From Herbidospora yilanensis (GTDB lineage Bacteria > Actinomycetota > Actinomycetes > Streptosporangiales > Streptosporangiaceae), in NCBI RefSeq assembly GCF_001570565.1, contig NZ_BBXE01000031.1:62001-126000 (forward strand): a DNA stretch of 64,000 nucleotides. Direction: 5' to 3'. Shown in pieces: positions 16,870 through 24,956 of this stretch. Position 1 is the stretch's first letter. The number at the start of each line of letters is the position of its first letter. The position numbers were made by a program, and so were the translations under genes. The notes under the pieces are model-generated. The model searched no databases. It worked only from the letters and a program-made list of their open reading frames with translations, and was not told the DNA's origin.

Positions 16870-17388
16870 CTAGTTCAGGACGGCCCAGACGGCCTTGCCG
16901 TGGGGGGAGAGGGGCGACCAGCCCCACCGCACGCTGATCGACTCGACGATGTGGAGCCCGAGCCCGCCGGGCTCGAAGGGGTTGGCCTCGCGCATGACCG
17001 GGGTGGCCGAACCGGGGTCGGTGAGCGCGCAGGTGACGAAGCCTCCGCGCCGGATGAGGGCCAGCCTGATCACCTCGCGCCGGTGCCGGCCGCCGATCTC
17101 CAGGCCGTGGCGCAGGGCGTTGGTGGCCAGTTCGGAGACGACCAGTTCCATGCCGTCGCACAGGTCGCCGAGCTCCCAGCCGGTCAGTGTGCCGGTCGCG
17201 AAGCTGCGGGCGCTGTGGACCGAATCGGCTTTGGGCGGGAGGACGAACGTGGCGGCCTGCGAGGGGGAGACGGCAGGCGGAAGGTCGCGCGCGGGTTCGG
17301 GCCACCAACCGACCGGGGGCCACCAATCGAGTGCCGACCATTCGAGGACCGAGTGCACGAGATCATGATGGGGCACGGTCTCGTGCAT
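16870..17388 (-). CDS. ATP-binding protein, anti-sigma-factor / GHKL kinase type
   Basis: A protein of about 172 residues with a single HATPase_c_2 domain, as in RsbW/SpoIIAB-like anti-sigma kinases. The N-box is DGMELVVSELATNALRHG, and the G1-box region is FEPGGLGLHIVESIS near the C-terminus. Such small ATPases in actinomycetes often sit next to XRE-DUF5753 and DUF397 genes, as here (17513 and 18381, divergent). The start is uncertain: ATG at 17388 gives the usual length but has no clear ribosome-binding site, and the frame is open further upstream. The partner protein is not identifiable from the window. Confidence 0.75.
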   Translation of the reverse strand: MHETVPHHDLVHSVLEWSALDWWPPVGWWPEPARDLPPAVSPSQAATFVLPPKADSVHSARSFATGTLTGWELGDLCDGMELVVSELATNALRHGLEIGGRHRREVIRLALIRRGGFVTCALTDPGSATPVMREANPFEPGGLGLHIVESISVRWGWSPLSPHGKAVWAVLN

Positions 17389-17512
17389 GTGCAACAGCGG
17401 ATGCACGTGCAGATGGTCGTTGCAGGCGCTACGGTTACCCAAAACGACCCTGGGACGAAAGGGGCGATCTTTGACAGACTGTAGTTCAGTCCACATACCG
17501 GAGGAATGACTC

Positions 17513-18394
17513 GTGTCCATCGACCCGCCAGGTTCCGGCTCCACCGTCCGGCGCATCATGCTCGGCGCCAGTCTCCGGAGGCTGCGCGAGGAGCGGGACC
17601 TCACCCGCGAAGAGGCCGGATTCCACATCCGGGCCTCCGAATCCAAGATCAGCCGGATGGAACTCGGCCGGGTCGGATTCAAGACACGAGACGTCGAAGA
17701 CCTGCTCACCCTGTACGGCGTCGTCGACGACGCGGAGCGACGGCAACTCCTGGAGATGGTCCGGGAGGCCAACACGCCCGGTTGGTGGCACAAGTTCGGC
17801 GAAGTGCTGCCGGGCTGGTTCGTCACCTTCATCGGCCTGGAGGAGGCGGCCAGCGTGATCCGCACCTACGAGGTGCAGTTCGTGCCCGGCCTGCTCCAGA
17901 CGTCGGCATACGCCCGCGCGGTCATCCGGCTCGGGTTCCCCGACGCCACCGATGACGAGATCGAACGCCGCGTGCATGTGCGGATGCAGCGGCAGGAGCG
18001 GCTGGCCCACGCGGGCGGCCCGCGCCTGTGGGCGGTCATCGACGAGGCGGCGCTTCGCCGGCCCATCGGGGGGCCCAAGATCATGCGCGAGCAGATCGAG
18101 CATCTGCTCGACGTGGCCCGGCTGCCCAACATCACCCTGCAGGTGATGCCGTTCCGCTTCGGCATGCACGCCGCCGAGGGCGGGGCCTTCACCATTTTGC
18201 GGTTTCCGGAGTCCGACCTTTCGGACGTGGTCTACGTCGAGCAACTCTGGGGGGCTCTGTACCTCGACAAACGCGAGGACATCGACCCCTACCTCACGGC
18301 CATGGAACAGCTCTGCGTGGAGAGCACCACGCCGGGCGGGACCAGGGACCTGCTCGATGATCTTCTGAGAGAGAAAGTGTATGCAGACTTATAA
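17513..18394 (+). CDS. XRE-family regulator with DUF5753 domain (WhiJ type)
   Basis: A 293-residue regulator. The helix-turn-helix occupies about residues 15-70 (LGASLRRLREERDLTREEAG, then SESKISRMELGR). The remainder is the DUF5753 effector-like domain, including the typical VPGLLQTSAYARAVI near 125 and LPNITLQVMPF near 205. The GTG start at 17513 lies seven bases after GGAGGA; an ATG at 17506 reads another frame. It overlaps the DUF397 gene by 14 bp. In Streptomyces such WhiJ-like proteins repress development together with a DUF397 partner that relieves repression; a similar pairwise function is inferred here. Confidence 0.9.
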   Translation: MSIDPPGSGSTVRRIMLGASLRRLREERDLTREEAGFHIRASESKISRMELGRVGFKTRDVEDLLTLYGVVDDAERRQLLEMVREANTPGWWHKFGEVLPGWFVTFIGLEEAASVIRTYEVQFVPGLLQTSAYARAVIRLGFPDATDDEIERRVHVRMQRQERLAHAGGPRLWAVIDEAALRRPIGGPKIMREQIEHLLDVARLPNITLQVMPFRFGMHAAEGGAFTILRFPESDLSDVVYVEQLWGALYLDKREDIDPYLTAMEQLCVESTTPGGTRDLLDDLLREKVYADL

Positions 18395-18614
18395 CGGGAT
18401 GCCCGCCACCGCCCTCGCCGGGGTTCAGTGGCGGAAGAGCCTGCACAGCAACTCCACGGGCAACTGCGTGGAGCTCGCGGAGCTGCCCGACGGCGGGGTC
18501 GCCGTCCGCAACTCCCGGTTCCCGGAGGGGCCGGCGCTCATCTACACGCGGGACGAGATCCGCGCGCTGGTGCTGGGCGTCAAGGACGGGGAGTTCGACG
18601 GCCTGGTCGCGTGA
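18381..18614 (+). CDS. DUF397 small protein, partner of the XRE-DUF5753 regulator
   Basis: A 77-residue DUF397 protein with the family hallmarks: WRKSLHSNSTGNCVELAELPDG near the N-terminus, VAVRNSRFPEGPAL in the middle and a closing DEIRALVLGVKDGEFD helix. The start at 18381 is preceded by GAGAGAAAG within the end of the upstream gene, and the 14-bp overlap indicates coupled expression. DUF397 proteins are thought to bind and modulate the linked XRE regulator; this is family knowledge, not something seen in sequence. Confidence 0.9.
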   Translation: MQTYNGMPATALAGVQWRKSLHSNSTGNCVELAELPDGGVAVRNSRFPEGPALIYTRDEIRALVLGVKDGEFDGLVA

Positions 18615-18694
18615 CGCCGTTTCAGCCCGACTTTTAACACGAGGTTCACGCACTTAACGGCTTTGGGCCAGGTGTGTAACACGGGTCCGGCAGC

Positions 18695-18976
18695 ATGGAT
18701 CCCATGCTGGACCAGATGACCTTGTATCCCGTCGCCGACGACGTGCTCTTCGCACCCGGCGGCCGGGTCGTGATCAGGACGTACGGTGTCGCCTCGGCGG
18801 CCGATCCCCATGACGGCAAGCCGCGGCCGGTGGCGTACCGGACCTGGGTCACCGGGGTCCGCGACCAGCCCCGCTACTGGCGCTGGGGACACTTCGAAGA
18901 CGCCCGCCGGGGACACCGCAAGGTCCTCGAATGGCTCACCGGGCGCGGACCGCAGCCCGCGCCCGTCAACTCCTAG
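18695..18976 (+). CDS. Small hypothetical protein
   Basis: A 93-residue soluble protein, not recognised. It is rich in Trp, Tyr and Arg near its C-terminus (residues about 50-85) and contains no cysteine or signal peptide. It lies 80 bp downstream of the DUF397 gene in the same direction and may belong to that transcript. ATG 18695 and 18704 are both possible starts. The stop overlaps the stop of the convergent phosphatase gene by 4 bp. The small size and position suggest an accessory regulator or orphan; nothing firmer can be said. Confidence 0.55.
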   Translation: MDPMLDQMTLYPVADDVLFAPGGRVVIRTYGVASAADPHDGKPRPVAYRTWVTGVRDQPRYWRWGHFEDARRGHRKVLEWLTGRGPQPAPVNS

Positions 18977-19572
18977 ACCGGGCAGTTCCAGCTCAGCACG
19001 ACCCGTTCGCCGTGCTCGTATCCCAGCGAGCAGTAGGTGCCGGTGTCGAGCCGGAGCAGCCTCCCCTCGGAGGCGGGCAGGCCGAGCCAGCGGGCCGCCA
19101 GCACCCGCAGGAAATGGCCGTGCGCCACGAGCAGCACCGAGCTGTCCGCACCGGTGAGCGCGTCGACGGCCCGGGTGATCGCCCGGTCGGCGCGCTCGCC
19201 GACGTGGTCGACGCTCTCACCCGGGTGGGCAGAGTCGCCCGGGATGACGCCATCGCGCCAGATGTACCAGCCGGGGATCGACTCCCTGATGGTGGCCGTG
19301 GTGACGCCCTCGTAGCCGCCGTAGTCCCACTCCCACAGGTCGGGATCGGTCTCCCAGTGGGTGAGCCCGGCCAGCCCGGCCGTCTTCTCGGCCCGCTGGG
19401 CCGGGCTGACCAGCACCAGCGCGAAGTCGCGGTCTCCGACCAGGGTGTTCAGGGCACGGGCCTGCGCCTCGCCACGGGGGGTCAGCGGGATGTCGGTCCG
19501 CCCGGTGTGGCGACCGGCTCTGCTCCATTCGGTCTCGCCGTGGCGCAGCAGGATGATGTTCACCAGCCCCAT
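18973..19572 (-). CDS. Histidine phosphatase superfamily protein
   Basis: A 199-residue phosphatase of the phosphoglycerate-mutase-like branch. The catalytic LRHGETEW motif is at residues 9-16, a second Arg lies in TGRTDIPLT, the acid/base Glu in WDYGGYEG near 92, and the second catalytic histidine in VAHGHF near 153. It hydrolyses small phosphate esters; the substrate is unknown. The ATG at 19572 begins the conserved NIILLRHGE region with four residues before it. It is divergent from the Gfo/Idh/MocA oxidoreductase at 19637. Confidence 0.9.
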   Translation of the reverse strand: MGLVNIILLRHGETEWSRAGRHTGRTDIPLTPRGEAQARALNTLVGDRDFALVLVSPAQRAEKTAGLAGLTHWETDPDLWEWDYGGYEGVTTATIRESIPGWYIWRDGVIPGDSAHPGESVDHVGERADRAITRAVDALTGADSSVLLVAHGHFLRVLAARWLGLPASEGRLLRLDTGTYCSLGYEHGERVVLSWNCPV

Positions 19573-19636
19573 GATGGCGCGCCACCGGTCGATAGTCTCT
19601 GATCGCCGACGTGTCGCGACAAAGGGGAGCTGGCCG

Positions 19637-20509
19637 ATGGAACCGGTATCTGTGGGGCTGGTCGGAGCCGGGCCGTGGGCCGGCATGATCCACGCGCCGA
19701 AGCTCGCCGCCGGGCCGGACACCCGGCTGGCCGGCATCTGGGCCCGCCGCCCCGAGGCCGCGCGCGAGCTCGCCGCCAGACACGGCACCCGCGCTTTCGA
19801 GCTGCTCGACGAGTTCTTCGACCACTGCGACGCGGTGGCGTTCTGCGTGCCCCCGGGCGTGCAGGCCGAACTCGGGGTGCTGGCCGCCCAGGCCGGCAAG
19901 GCCCTGCTGCTGGAGAAGCCCCTGGCCGACAGCCTCGACGGGGCCCGGCGGCTGGCCGAGGCCGTCGCCGAGGCCGGCGTGGCGACGCAGATGGTCTTCT
20001 CCTTCCGGTACGCCACCGCGACCACCGCCTTCCTGGAGAAGGTCGCCGGGATCGAGCCGTTCGGCGGATACGCCGCCAACATCGGCGGCGCGCTGCACGG
20101 CGGCCCGTTCGCGACGCCGTGGCGGCTGGAGCGCGGCGCGATCCTCGACGTCGGCCCCCACATGCTCGACCTGCTCGACGCCGCGCTCGGCCCGATCGCC
20201 GGGGTGCGCGCCCACGGCAACTCCCTCGGCTGGGTCGGGCTGCTGCTGGAGCACGAGACCGGCGCGGTCAGCGAGGCGTCGCTGACCATGGCCGCCACCG
20301 GCGACCTGCCCGACGCCCGCGTCGAGGTGTTCGGCCGCAAGGGCTCGGCCACCCTGTTCGGGGCGATGCTGGGCGACGACGCCTTCGAGCGGATGGTCGC
20401 CCAGTTCGCCCGGACGGTCAGGAACGGCGGCGGCCACCCGCTCGACGCCGCCCACGGGCTGCGCCTCCAGCGTGTCATCGCGGAAGCGGAGCGGCAGCTC
20501 TCCGCCTGA
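19637..20509 (+). CDS. Gfo/Idh/MocA-family oxidoreductase
   Basis: A 290-residue NAD(P)-dependent oxidoreductase. The N-terminal Rossmann motif is VGLVGAGPWAGMIH (about residues 5-18), EKPLADS near 96 is the family signature with the catalytic-site Lys, and the C-terminal half is the sheet domain, with DVGPHMLDLLD near 172 placing the usual active-site His. Somewhat shorter than typical members (330-380). The start has GGGGAG nine bases upstream. The substrate is unknown, probably a sugar or cyclitol derivative. Its end overlaps the convergent acyltransferase by 35 bp. Confidence 0.88.
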   Translation: MEPVSVGLVGAGPWAGMIHAPKLAAGPDTRLAGIWARRPEAARELAARHGTRAFELLDEFFDHCDAVAFCVPPGVQAELGVLAAQAGKALLLEKPLADSLDGARRLAEAVAEAGVATQMVFSFRYATATTAFLEKVAGIEPFGGYAANIGGALHGGPFATPWRLERGAILDVGPHMLDLLDAALGPIAGVRAHGNSLGWVGLLLEHETGAVSEASLTMAATGDLPDARVEVFGRKGSATLFGAMLGDDAFERMVAQFARTVRNGGGHPLDAAHGLRLQRVIAEAERQLSA

Positions 20510-21722
20510 GCAGCAGGGCCAGCCCCAGCGCGAGCGCCGCGCTGCCGGCGGCCGGGACGAAGGTGCCCGGCGCGAACCCGGTGACGGTCAGGGTGAGCAG
20601 CCCGGCCGCCGACAACCCGACCGCCGCGACGGTTCTGGCGCGGGTCGGGGCGGCCGGCGGCGCCGCCTCGAACCGGGCCAGCAGCGCCGTCAGCACGGCC
20701 AGCACCAGCGACAACCAGCCCAGCCAGATGGGCAGCAGCAGCCACCACGCCGGCGACCACGGCTCGGGGGTCCGCGCGCCGAAGCCGAGGAACGCGACGC
20801 CGCCGACGATGATGAGCGCGGTCATGTGCCAGAGGTAGAAGGTCATCATGCGGGGCGCCAGCCAGGCCAGCGCCGGCGCGGGCAGCGCCCGGTTCAGCCG
20901 CTCGCGCGCCCACAGCGCCAGGCCGAGCTGACCGGCGAAGACCACGAGCATCACGGCGCTGGGCGGGGCCATGTTCGACGGCATGCCGGGCATCCCGATC
21001 ATGCTGGCCGGGTAGGGACCGGCGATCACCATGACCGCCGTCATGCCGAACCCGGCGACCGCCAGCCACAGCGCCCTGCGGCCGGTCAGGTGGGCGAGCC
21101 TGCCCTGGGCGTACAGGAACCCGATCTGGTGGACGGCGAGCCAGACGAACACGACGTTCAGATATCCGGCGGCCTCGAACCCGGAGAAGCGCAGCACGTC
21201 GACGGCGAGCGCCCCGGCGGCGAACGCCGGGACCAGCACCCCCGCGCGCACCCGCGCCAGCAGCGGCGTCGTGACGACCGCGAGCAGGTAGACGGCGAGG
21301 AACCAGAGGAGCTGGCCGACCAGCCGCGAGGCCACCTCCAGCGGCTGCGCCGGGACCCCCAGCGCGCCGAGCAGGTAGGGCAGCGGCAGCCACACCGCGA
21401 TCAGCGGCAGCACCGGCCAGCCGAGCCGCACCACCCGCCCGCCGATCCACTTCTCGGCGCTCTGCGGCCGGGACGTCCAGCTCAGATGGTTGGCCGCGCC
21501 TCCGGCGAAGAACACCAGCGGCATGACCTGGCTGACCCACGTGACGAGCGGCGCCGACGCCAGCGCGTTGCCGGTGACCAGGTCGCCCCCGCGGTCGAGC
21601 AGCACCGGCATCGACCAGTGCTGCACCACCACGAGCACCATTCCCAGCACCCGCAGCACGTCGACGAACGGGTCGCGCGGCGAGGCCACGGGAGGGACGG
21701 GATGAGGATGCGTCATCGACAT
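20475..21722 (-). CDS. Acyltransferase-3 family membrane protein
   Basis: A 415-residue polytopic membrane protein of the acyltransferase 3 (OafA/WecH-like) family, with about ten to eleven predicted membrane helices. The N-terminal RDPFVDVLRVLGMVLVVVQHW carries the conserved R-x10-H of the catalytic site, and FFAGGAANHLSW marks the next conserved loop. Members acylate sugars, peptidoglycan or lipid-linked glycans on the outer face of the membrane. The start at 21722 is preceded by GAAGGCGG. The gene is last before the two-component system on the same strand, separated by about 160 bp from the upstream stretch. Confidence 0.88.
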   Translation of the reverse strand: MSMTHPHPVPPVASPRDPFVDVLRVLGMVLVVVQHWSMPVLLDRGGDLVTGNALASAPLVTWVSQVMPLVFFAGGAANHLSWTSRPQSAEKWIGGRVVRLGWPVLPLIAVWLPLPYLLGALGVPAQPLEVASRLVGQLLWFLAVYLLAVVTTPLLARVRAGVLVPAFAAGALAVDVLRFSGFEAAGYLNVVFVWLAVHQIGFLYAQGRLAHLTGRRALWLAVAGFGMTAVMVIAGPYPASMIGMPGMPSNMAPPSAVMLVVFAGQLGLALWARERLNRALPAPALAWLAPRMMTFYLWHMTALIIVGGVAFLGFGARTPEPWSPAWWLLLPIWLGWLSLVLAVLTALLARFEAAPPAAPTRARTVAAVGLSAAGLLTLTVTGFAPGTFVPAAGSAALALGLALLLRRRAAAPLPR

Positions 21723-21885
21723 GGGGGGCCGCCTTCGGGGGGAATCGGTTCCCCTTGAGCCTCCCGGGAACGGGCGCGGAAGTCGGTCCCGCGGGCACCC
21801 GACTTGATCGACGGGTGTCCGCTACCCCGGGTGGTGGTGCTGGCTACACCCCCGAGCGACCGGCGCGCCTCGCCCGCCGGGCGGG

Positions 21886-22530
21886 TCAGACCCCGCTCAG
21901 GTAGGCCAGAACCGCCAGCACCCTCCGGTGGCCGCTGTCGCTCGGCGGCAGGCCGAGCTTGGCGAAGATGTTGCCCACGTGCTTGTGCACGGCCCGTTCG
22001 GTGACCACGAGCGAGGCCGCGATGTCGGTGTTGGAGTGGCCCTCGGCCATCAGCGACAGGACCTCGCGCTCGCGCGGGGTGAGCGAGTCGATCGGGTGCG
22101 CGTGCCGGCGGACCAGGAGCTGGGCGATGACCTCCGGGTCCATGGCGGTGCCGCCCTTGGCCACGCGCTCCAGCGCGTCGACGAACTCCGACACCCGGGC
22201 CACGCGGTCCTTCAGCAGGTAGCCGATGCCCCCGCCGCCGCCGGCCAGCAGCTCGGTCGCGTAGGTCTGCTCGACGTACTGGGACAACACGAGGATCGGC
22301 TGGCCGGGGTGGACGCGGCGGACCTCGACGGCGGCGCGCACCCCCTCGTCGCGGAAGGTGGGCGGCAGCCGGATGTCGACCACGGCGATGTCGGGGCGGT
22401 GCTCGTCGACCGCCCGGTGGAACTCCTCGGCGGTGCCCACGGTGGCGGCCACCTCGTGGCCCTCGGTGGTGAGCAGCAGCGTGAGGCCCTCGGCCAGCAG
22501 CACGCTGTCCTCCACGATGATCACTCGCAC
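21886..22530 (-). CDS. NarL/LuxR-family response regulator
   Basis: A 214-residue response regulator: a receiver domain with phospho-acceptor Asp52 (VDIRLPP), and a C-terminal LuxR-type HTH (SLTPREREVLSLMAEGHSN from about 147). The GTG at 22530 starts the first receiver strand VRVIIVEDS directly, so it is the only sensible start. It overlaps the upstream histidine kinase by 10 bp, making a kinase-regulator operon. The receiver resembles the DesR/LiaR-like group with a DEGVRAA insertion after the Asp loop. The regulon is unknown. Confidence 0.92.
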   Translation of the reverse strand: MRVIIVEDSVLLAEGLTLLLTTEGHEVAATVGTAEEFHRAVDEHRPDIAVVDIRLPPTFRDEGVRAAVEVRRVHPGQPILVLSQYVEQTYATELLAGGGGGIGYLLKDRVARVSEFVDALERVAKGGTAMDPEVIAQLLVRRHAHPIDSLTPREREVLSLMAEGHSNTDIAASLVVTERAVHKHVGNIFAKLGLPPSDSGHRRVLAVLAYLSGV

Positions 22531-23720
22531 GGCAGCTCCACCCGCAGTGTCGTCGGCCCGCCGGGCGGGCTGGTCAGTGTGGTCTCCCCGTCGAAGGCGC
22601 TGACCCGGCGGCGGATCCCGGCCAGGCCGGACCCGCCGTTCTCGTCGGCGCCGCCGCGGCCGTCGTCGGTGACCTCGGCGGTCAGCCTGTTCCCGGTACG
22701 CCGGACGCGGACCGTCGCCTTGCCCGCGGAACTGTGCCGGGCGACGTTCGTCAGCGCCTCGGCGATCACGAAGTAGGCCGCCGCCTCGACCGCCGCGGGG
22801 AGCCGCCCGACGTCGGCCGTCTCGGTCTCGACCGGCACCGGCGAGCGGGCCGCCAGCGCCGCGACCGCGCCCGGCAGGCCCCGGTCGGCCAGGATCGGCG
22901 GGTACATGCCGCGGATGATCCCGCGCAGCTCGGTCATGGTCTCCTCGGTGCTCAGCCGGGCCTCGGTGATCAGCGCGGCGGCCTTGCCGGGGTCGGTGGC
23001 CAGGACACGTTCGGCGATGCCGAGCCGCATGGCGACGGAGACGAGCCGGGCCTGCGCGCCGTCGTGCAGGTCGCGTTCGATGCGGCGCAGCTCGTAACCG
23101 TGCGCGTCGAGCGCCTCGGCCACCCGCTCGGCCAGCCGCACGTGCTGCGGCGTCGCGAGCAGCGACCTGGCGAGCCGCGACAGTCCCTCGGCGACCAGCG
23201 GCACCACCCGGAACCCGATCGCCGCGACCACCGCCATGAACAACGGGACGGTGACCGCCACCGCAGCCCACGAGTCGAGCGCCCACGGCAGGTAGATGTG
23301 GTGGTCGGGCGCGAACGCGTCCCACCACAGCGGGAGCGACAACGCCCAGCCGAGCGCGCCCCACAACGCCGCCGCCGTGATCGCGCCGAACGGCGCGGTG
23401 AACACGTGCTGGGCGAGGAAGGCGAGGTCCCGCCAGGTCTGCGGGTCGCCCATGACCACGCGCACCCGCGTGAGGACACCGCCCCTGATCGGGTGGTACG
23501 ACGCCGTCACCGGCCGGCCGAGCCACGCCCCCGCGTTCCGCCGGGCCAGTGAGGCGACGCCCCGGTTGAGCCGGATCGCGTAGGGGAGCAGGAGCAGCCC
23601 GAGGTAGGTCGCGGAGACGACGAGGGTGAAGAGGGTGACGGCGATGGCCAGCAGGCACAGGGGGACCAGGAGGAGTCCCAGCAGAAGCCGCCCGGTCGCC
23701 GTGACGGTCCGCCGCACCAT
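22521..23720 (-). CDS. Sensor histidine kinase (HisKA_3)
   Basis: A 399-residue membrane kinase. The N-terminal sensor domain has membrane segments at about residues 10-48, 105-130 and 150-175. The dimerisation domain carries RRIERDLHDGAQARLV with phospho-acceptor His219, and the C-terminal HATPase shows an N-box (EALTNVARHS near 329) and GSGLAGIRRRV as the G2 region. The extracytoplasmic part is short, so it may sense membrane state. It is paired with the response regulator at 21886. Its promoter region abuts the cobalamin riboswitch of the divergent transporter. Confidence 0.92.
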   Translation of the reverse strand: MVRRTVTATGRLLLGLLLVPLCLLAIAVTLFTLVVSATYLGLLLLPYAIRLNRGVASLARRNAGAWLGRPVTASYHPIRGGVLTRVRVVMGDPQTWRDLAFLAQHVFTAPFGAITAAALWGALGWALSLPLWWDAFAPDHHIYLPWALDSWAAVAVTVPLFMAVVAAIGFRVVPLVAEGLSRLARSLLATPQHVRLAERVAEALDAHGYELRRIERDLHDGAQARLVSVAMRLGIAERVLATDPGKAAALITEARLSTEETMTELRGIIRGMYPPILADRGLPGAVAALAARSPVPVETETADVGRLPAAVEAAAYFVIAEALTNVARHSSAGKATVRVRRTGNRLTAEVTDDGRGGADENGGSGLAGIRRRVSAFDGETTLTSPPGGPTTLRVELPCE

Positions 23721-23760
23721 GCGGCCAGCATAGCCTCACGTTCCCGGCGAAAAGGCTGTT

Positions 23761-23875
23761 GGTAACGTATGGGACGCGTGACGCCGCAGCGAAGTCCGGT
23801 GCGAACCCGGCGCTGTTCCCGCAACTGTGATCCCTCCTCGGAGGGTCAGCCAGGTCGCCTGCGCCGTCGCCGACG
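23761..23875 (+). promoter_or_regulatory. Cobalamin (B12) riboswitch
   Basis: The conserved core is readable: GAAGTCCGGTGCGAACCCGG at 23791-23810, followed by a CGCTGTTCCCGCAACTGTGA block (23810-23829) that corresponds to the B12-box, then a variable hairpin (CCCTCCTCGGAGGG) and the closing GCCAGGTCGCCTGC segment at about 23849-23862. The order and spacing match the adenosylcobalamin riboswitch. The btuF start lies about 75 bp downstream behind GGAGGA, which suggests control of translation initiation. High B12 should turn the transporter down. Confidence 0.93.
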
Positions 23876-23948
23876 CCATCCGCCCTCGTGGAAAGGGTGA
23901 TCCGTCCCTCGGGTCTCTCGTTCCGGCAACTCTCTTCGGAGGAAACTC

Positions 23949-24881
23949 GTGAGGCCCCTGCGTACGGCCCTCGCGGGCGTGTTGCTGGGTGTCGCCCTGC
24001 TGTCCGGCTGCGGCAGCTCCGACACCGCCACCCCCGCCCCCACCGCTTCCGCCGCCCCGAGCGGCCCCTTCCCCGTGACCGTCCAGGCCGCCAACGGCCC
24101 GGTCACGATCGCCGCCAGGCCGCAGCGGATCGTCTCGTTGTCGCCCACGGCCACCGAGTCGCTGTTCGCCATCGGCGCCGGGCCGCAGGTCACCGCCGTC
24201 GACGACCAGTCGAACTTCCCCGCCGAGGCCCCCAAGACCGACCTGTCGGGCTTCAAGCCCAACGTCGAGGCCATCACCGCCCGCGAGCCCGACCTGGTGA
24301 TCGTCTCCAACGACCTCGAAGGCGTGGTCGCCGGGCTCGGCAAGGTCGGCGTGCCGGTGCTGGTGCTGACCGCCGCCACCAAGATCGACGACGCGTACGC
24401 CGAGATCGAGAAGCTCGGCACCGCCACCGGCAACCGTGCGAAGGCCGACGAGGTCGTGGCCGGCATGAAGCGCGACCTCGCCGCGCTGGCCGCCGCCGCG
24501 CCCAAGGCCGGGCTGACCTACTACCACGAGCTCGACGTCACCCCCTACGCCGCGACCTCGACCACCTTCATCGGCCAGGTCTACGCCCTGTTCGGCCTGG
24601 TCAACATCGCCGACGAGGCCCCCGACGCGGCGGGCGGCTACCCCAAGCTGTCGGCCGAGTTCGTCGCGAAGGCCGACCCCGACCTGATCTTCCTGGCCGA
24701 CGTGAAGTGCTGCGCGCAGAACGCCCGGGCCATCGCCGAACGTCCCGGCTGGGGCGGCCTGAAGGCCGTCGAGAACGGCGACGTGGTCGAACTCGACGAC
24801 GACGTCGCCTCCCGCTGGGGCCCCCGCGTGGTCGACCTGGCCGAGGCCATCGGCGCCGGGGTGGCCAAGGCCGCGGGCTGA
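23949..24881 (+). CDS. btuF: Cobalamin-type ABC transporter substrate-binding lipoprotein
   Basis: A 310-residue lipoprotein: a signal peptide with lipobox LLSGC (Cys at about residue 21), a Thr/Pro/Ala-rich linker, then a periplasmic-binding fold of the BtuF/FepB type (PQRIVSLSPTATESLFAIGAG near 58, and LSGFKPNVEAITAREPDLVIVS). Anchored on the outside of the membrane, it should deliver the ligand to the permease encoded next. B12 specificity is inferred from the riboswitch directly upstream; by sequence alone it could also be a siderophore binder. The GTG start at 23949 is preceded by GGAGGA. Confidence 0.9.
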   Translation: MRPLRTALAGVLLGVALLSGCGSSDTATPAPTASAAPSGPFPVTVQAANGPVTIAARPQRIVSLSPTATESLFAIGAGPQVTAVDDQSNFPAEAPKTDLSGFKPNVEAITAREPDLVIVSNDLEGVVAGLGKVGVPVLVLTAATKIDDAYAEIEKLGTATGNRAKADEVVAGMKRDLAALAAAAPKAGLTYYHELDVTPYAATSTTFIGQVYALFGLVNIADEAPDAAGGYPKLSAEFVAKADPDLIFLADVKCCAQNARAIAERPGWGGLKAVENGDVVELDDDVASRWGPRVVDLAEAIGAGVAKAAG

Positions 24882-24956
24882 TGACCCGGAGCTTCTTCAG
24901 GGCCGGGCGGATCTCCTCCTGGGCCTCTTCCCGGCCGGATCCGAGGCGGCGCACCG

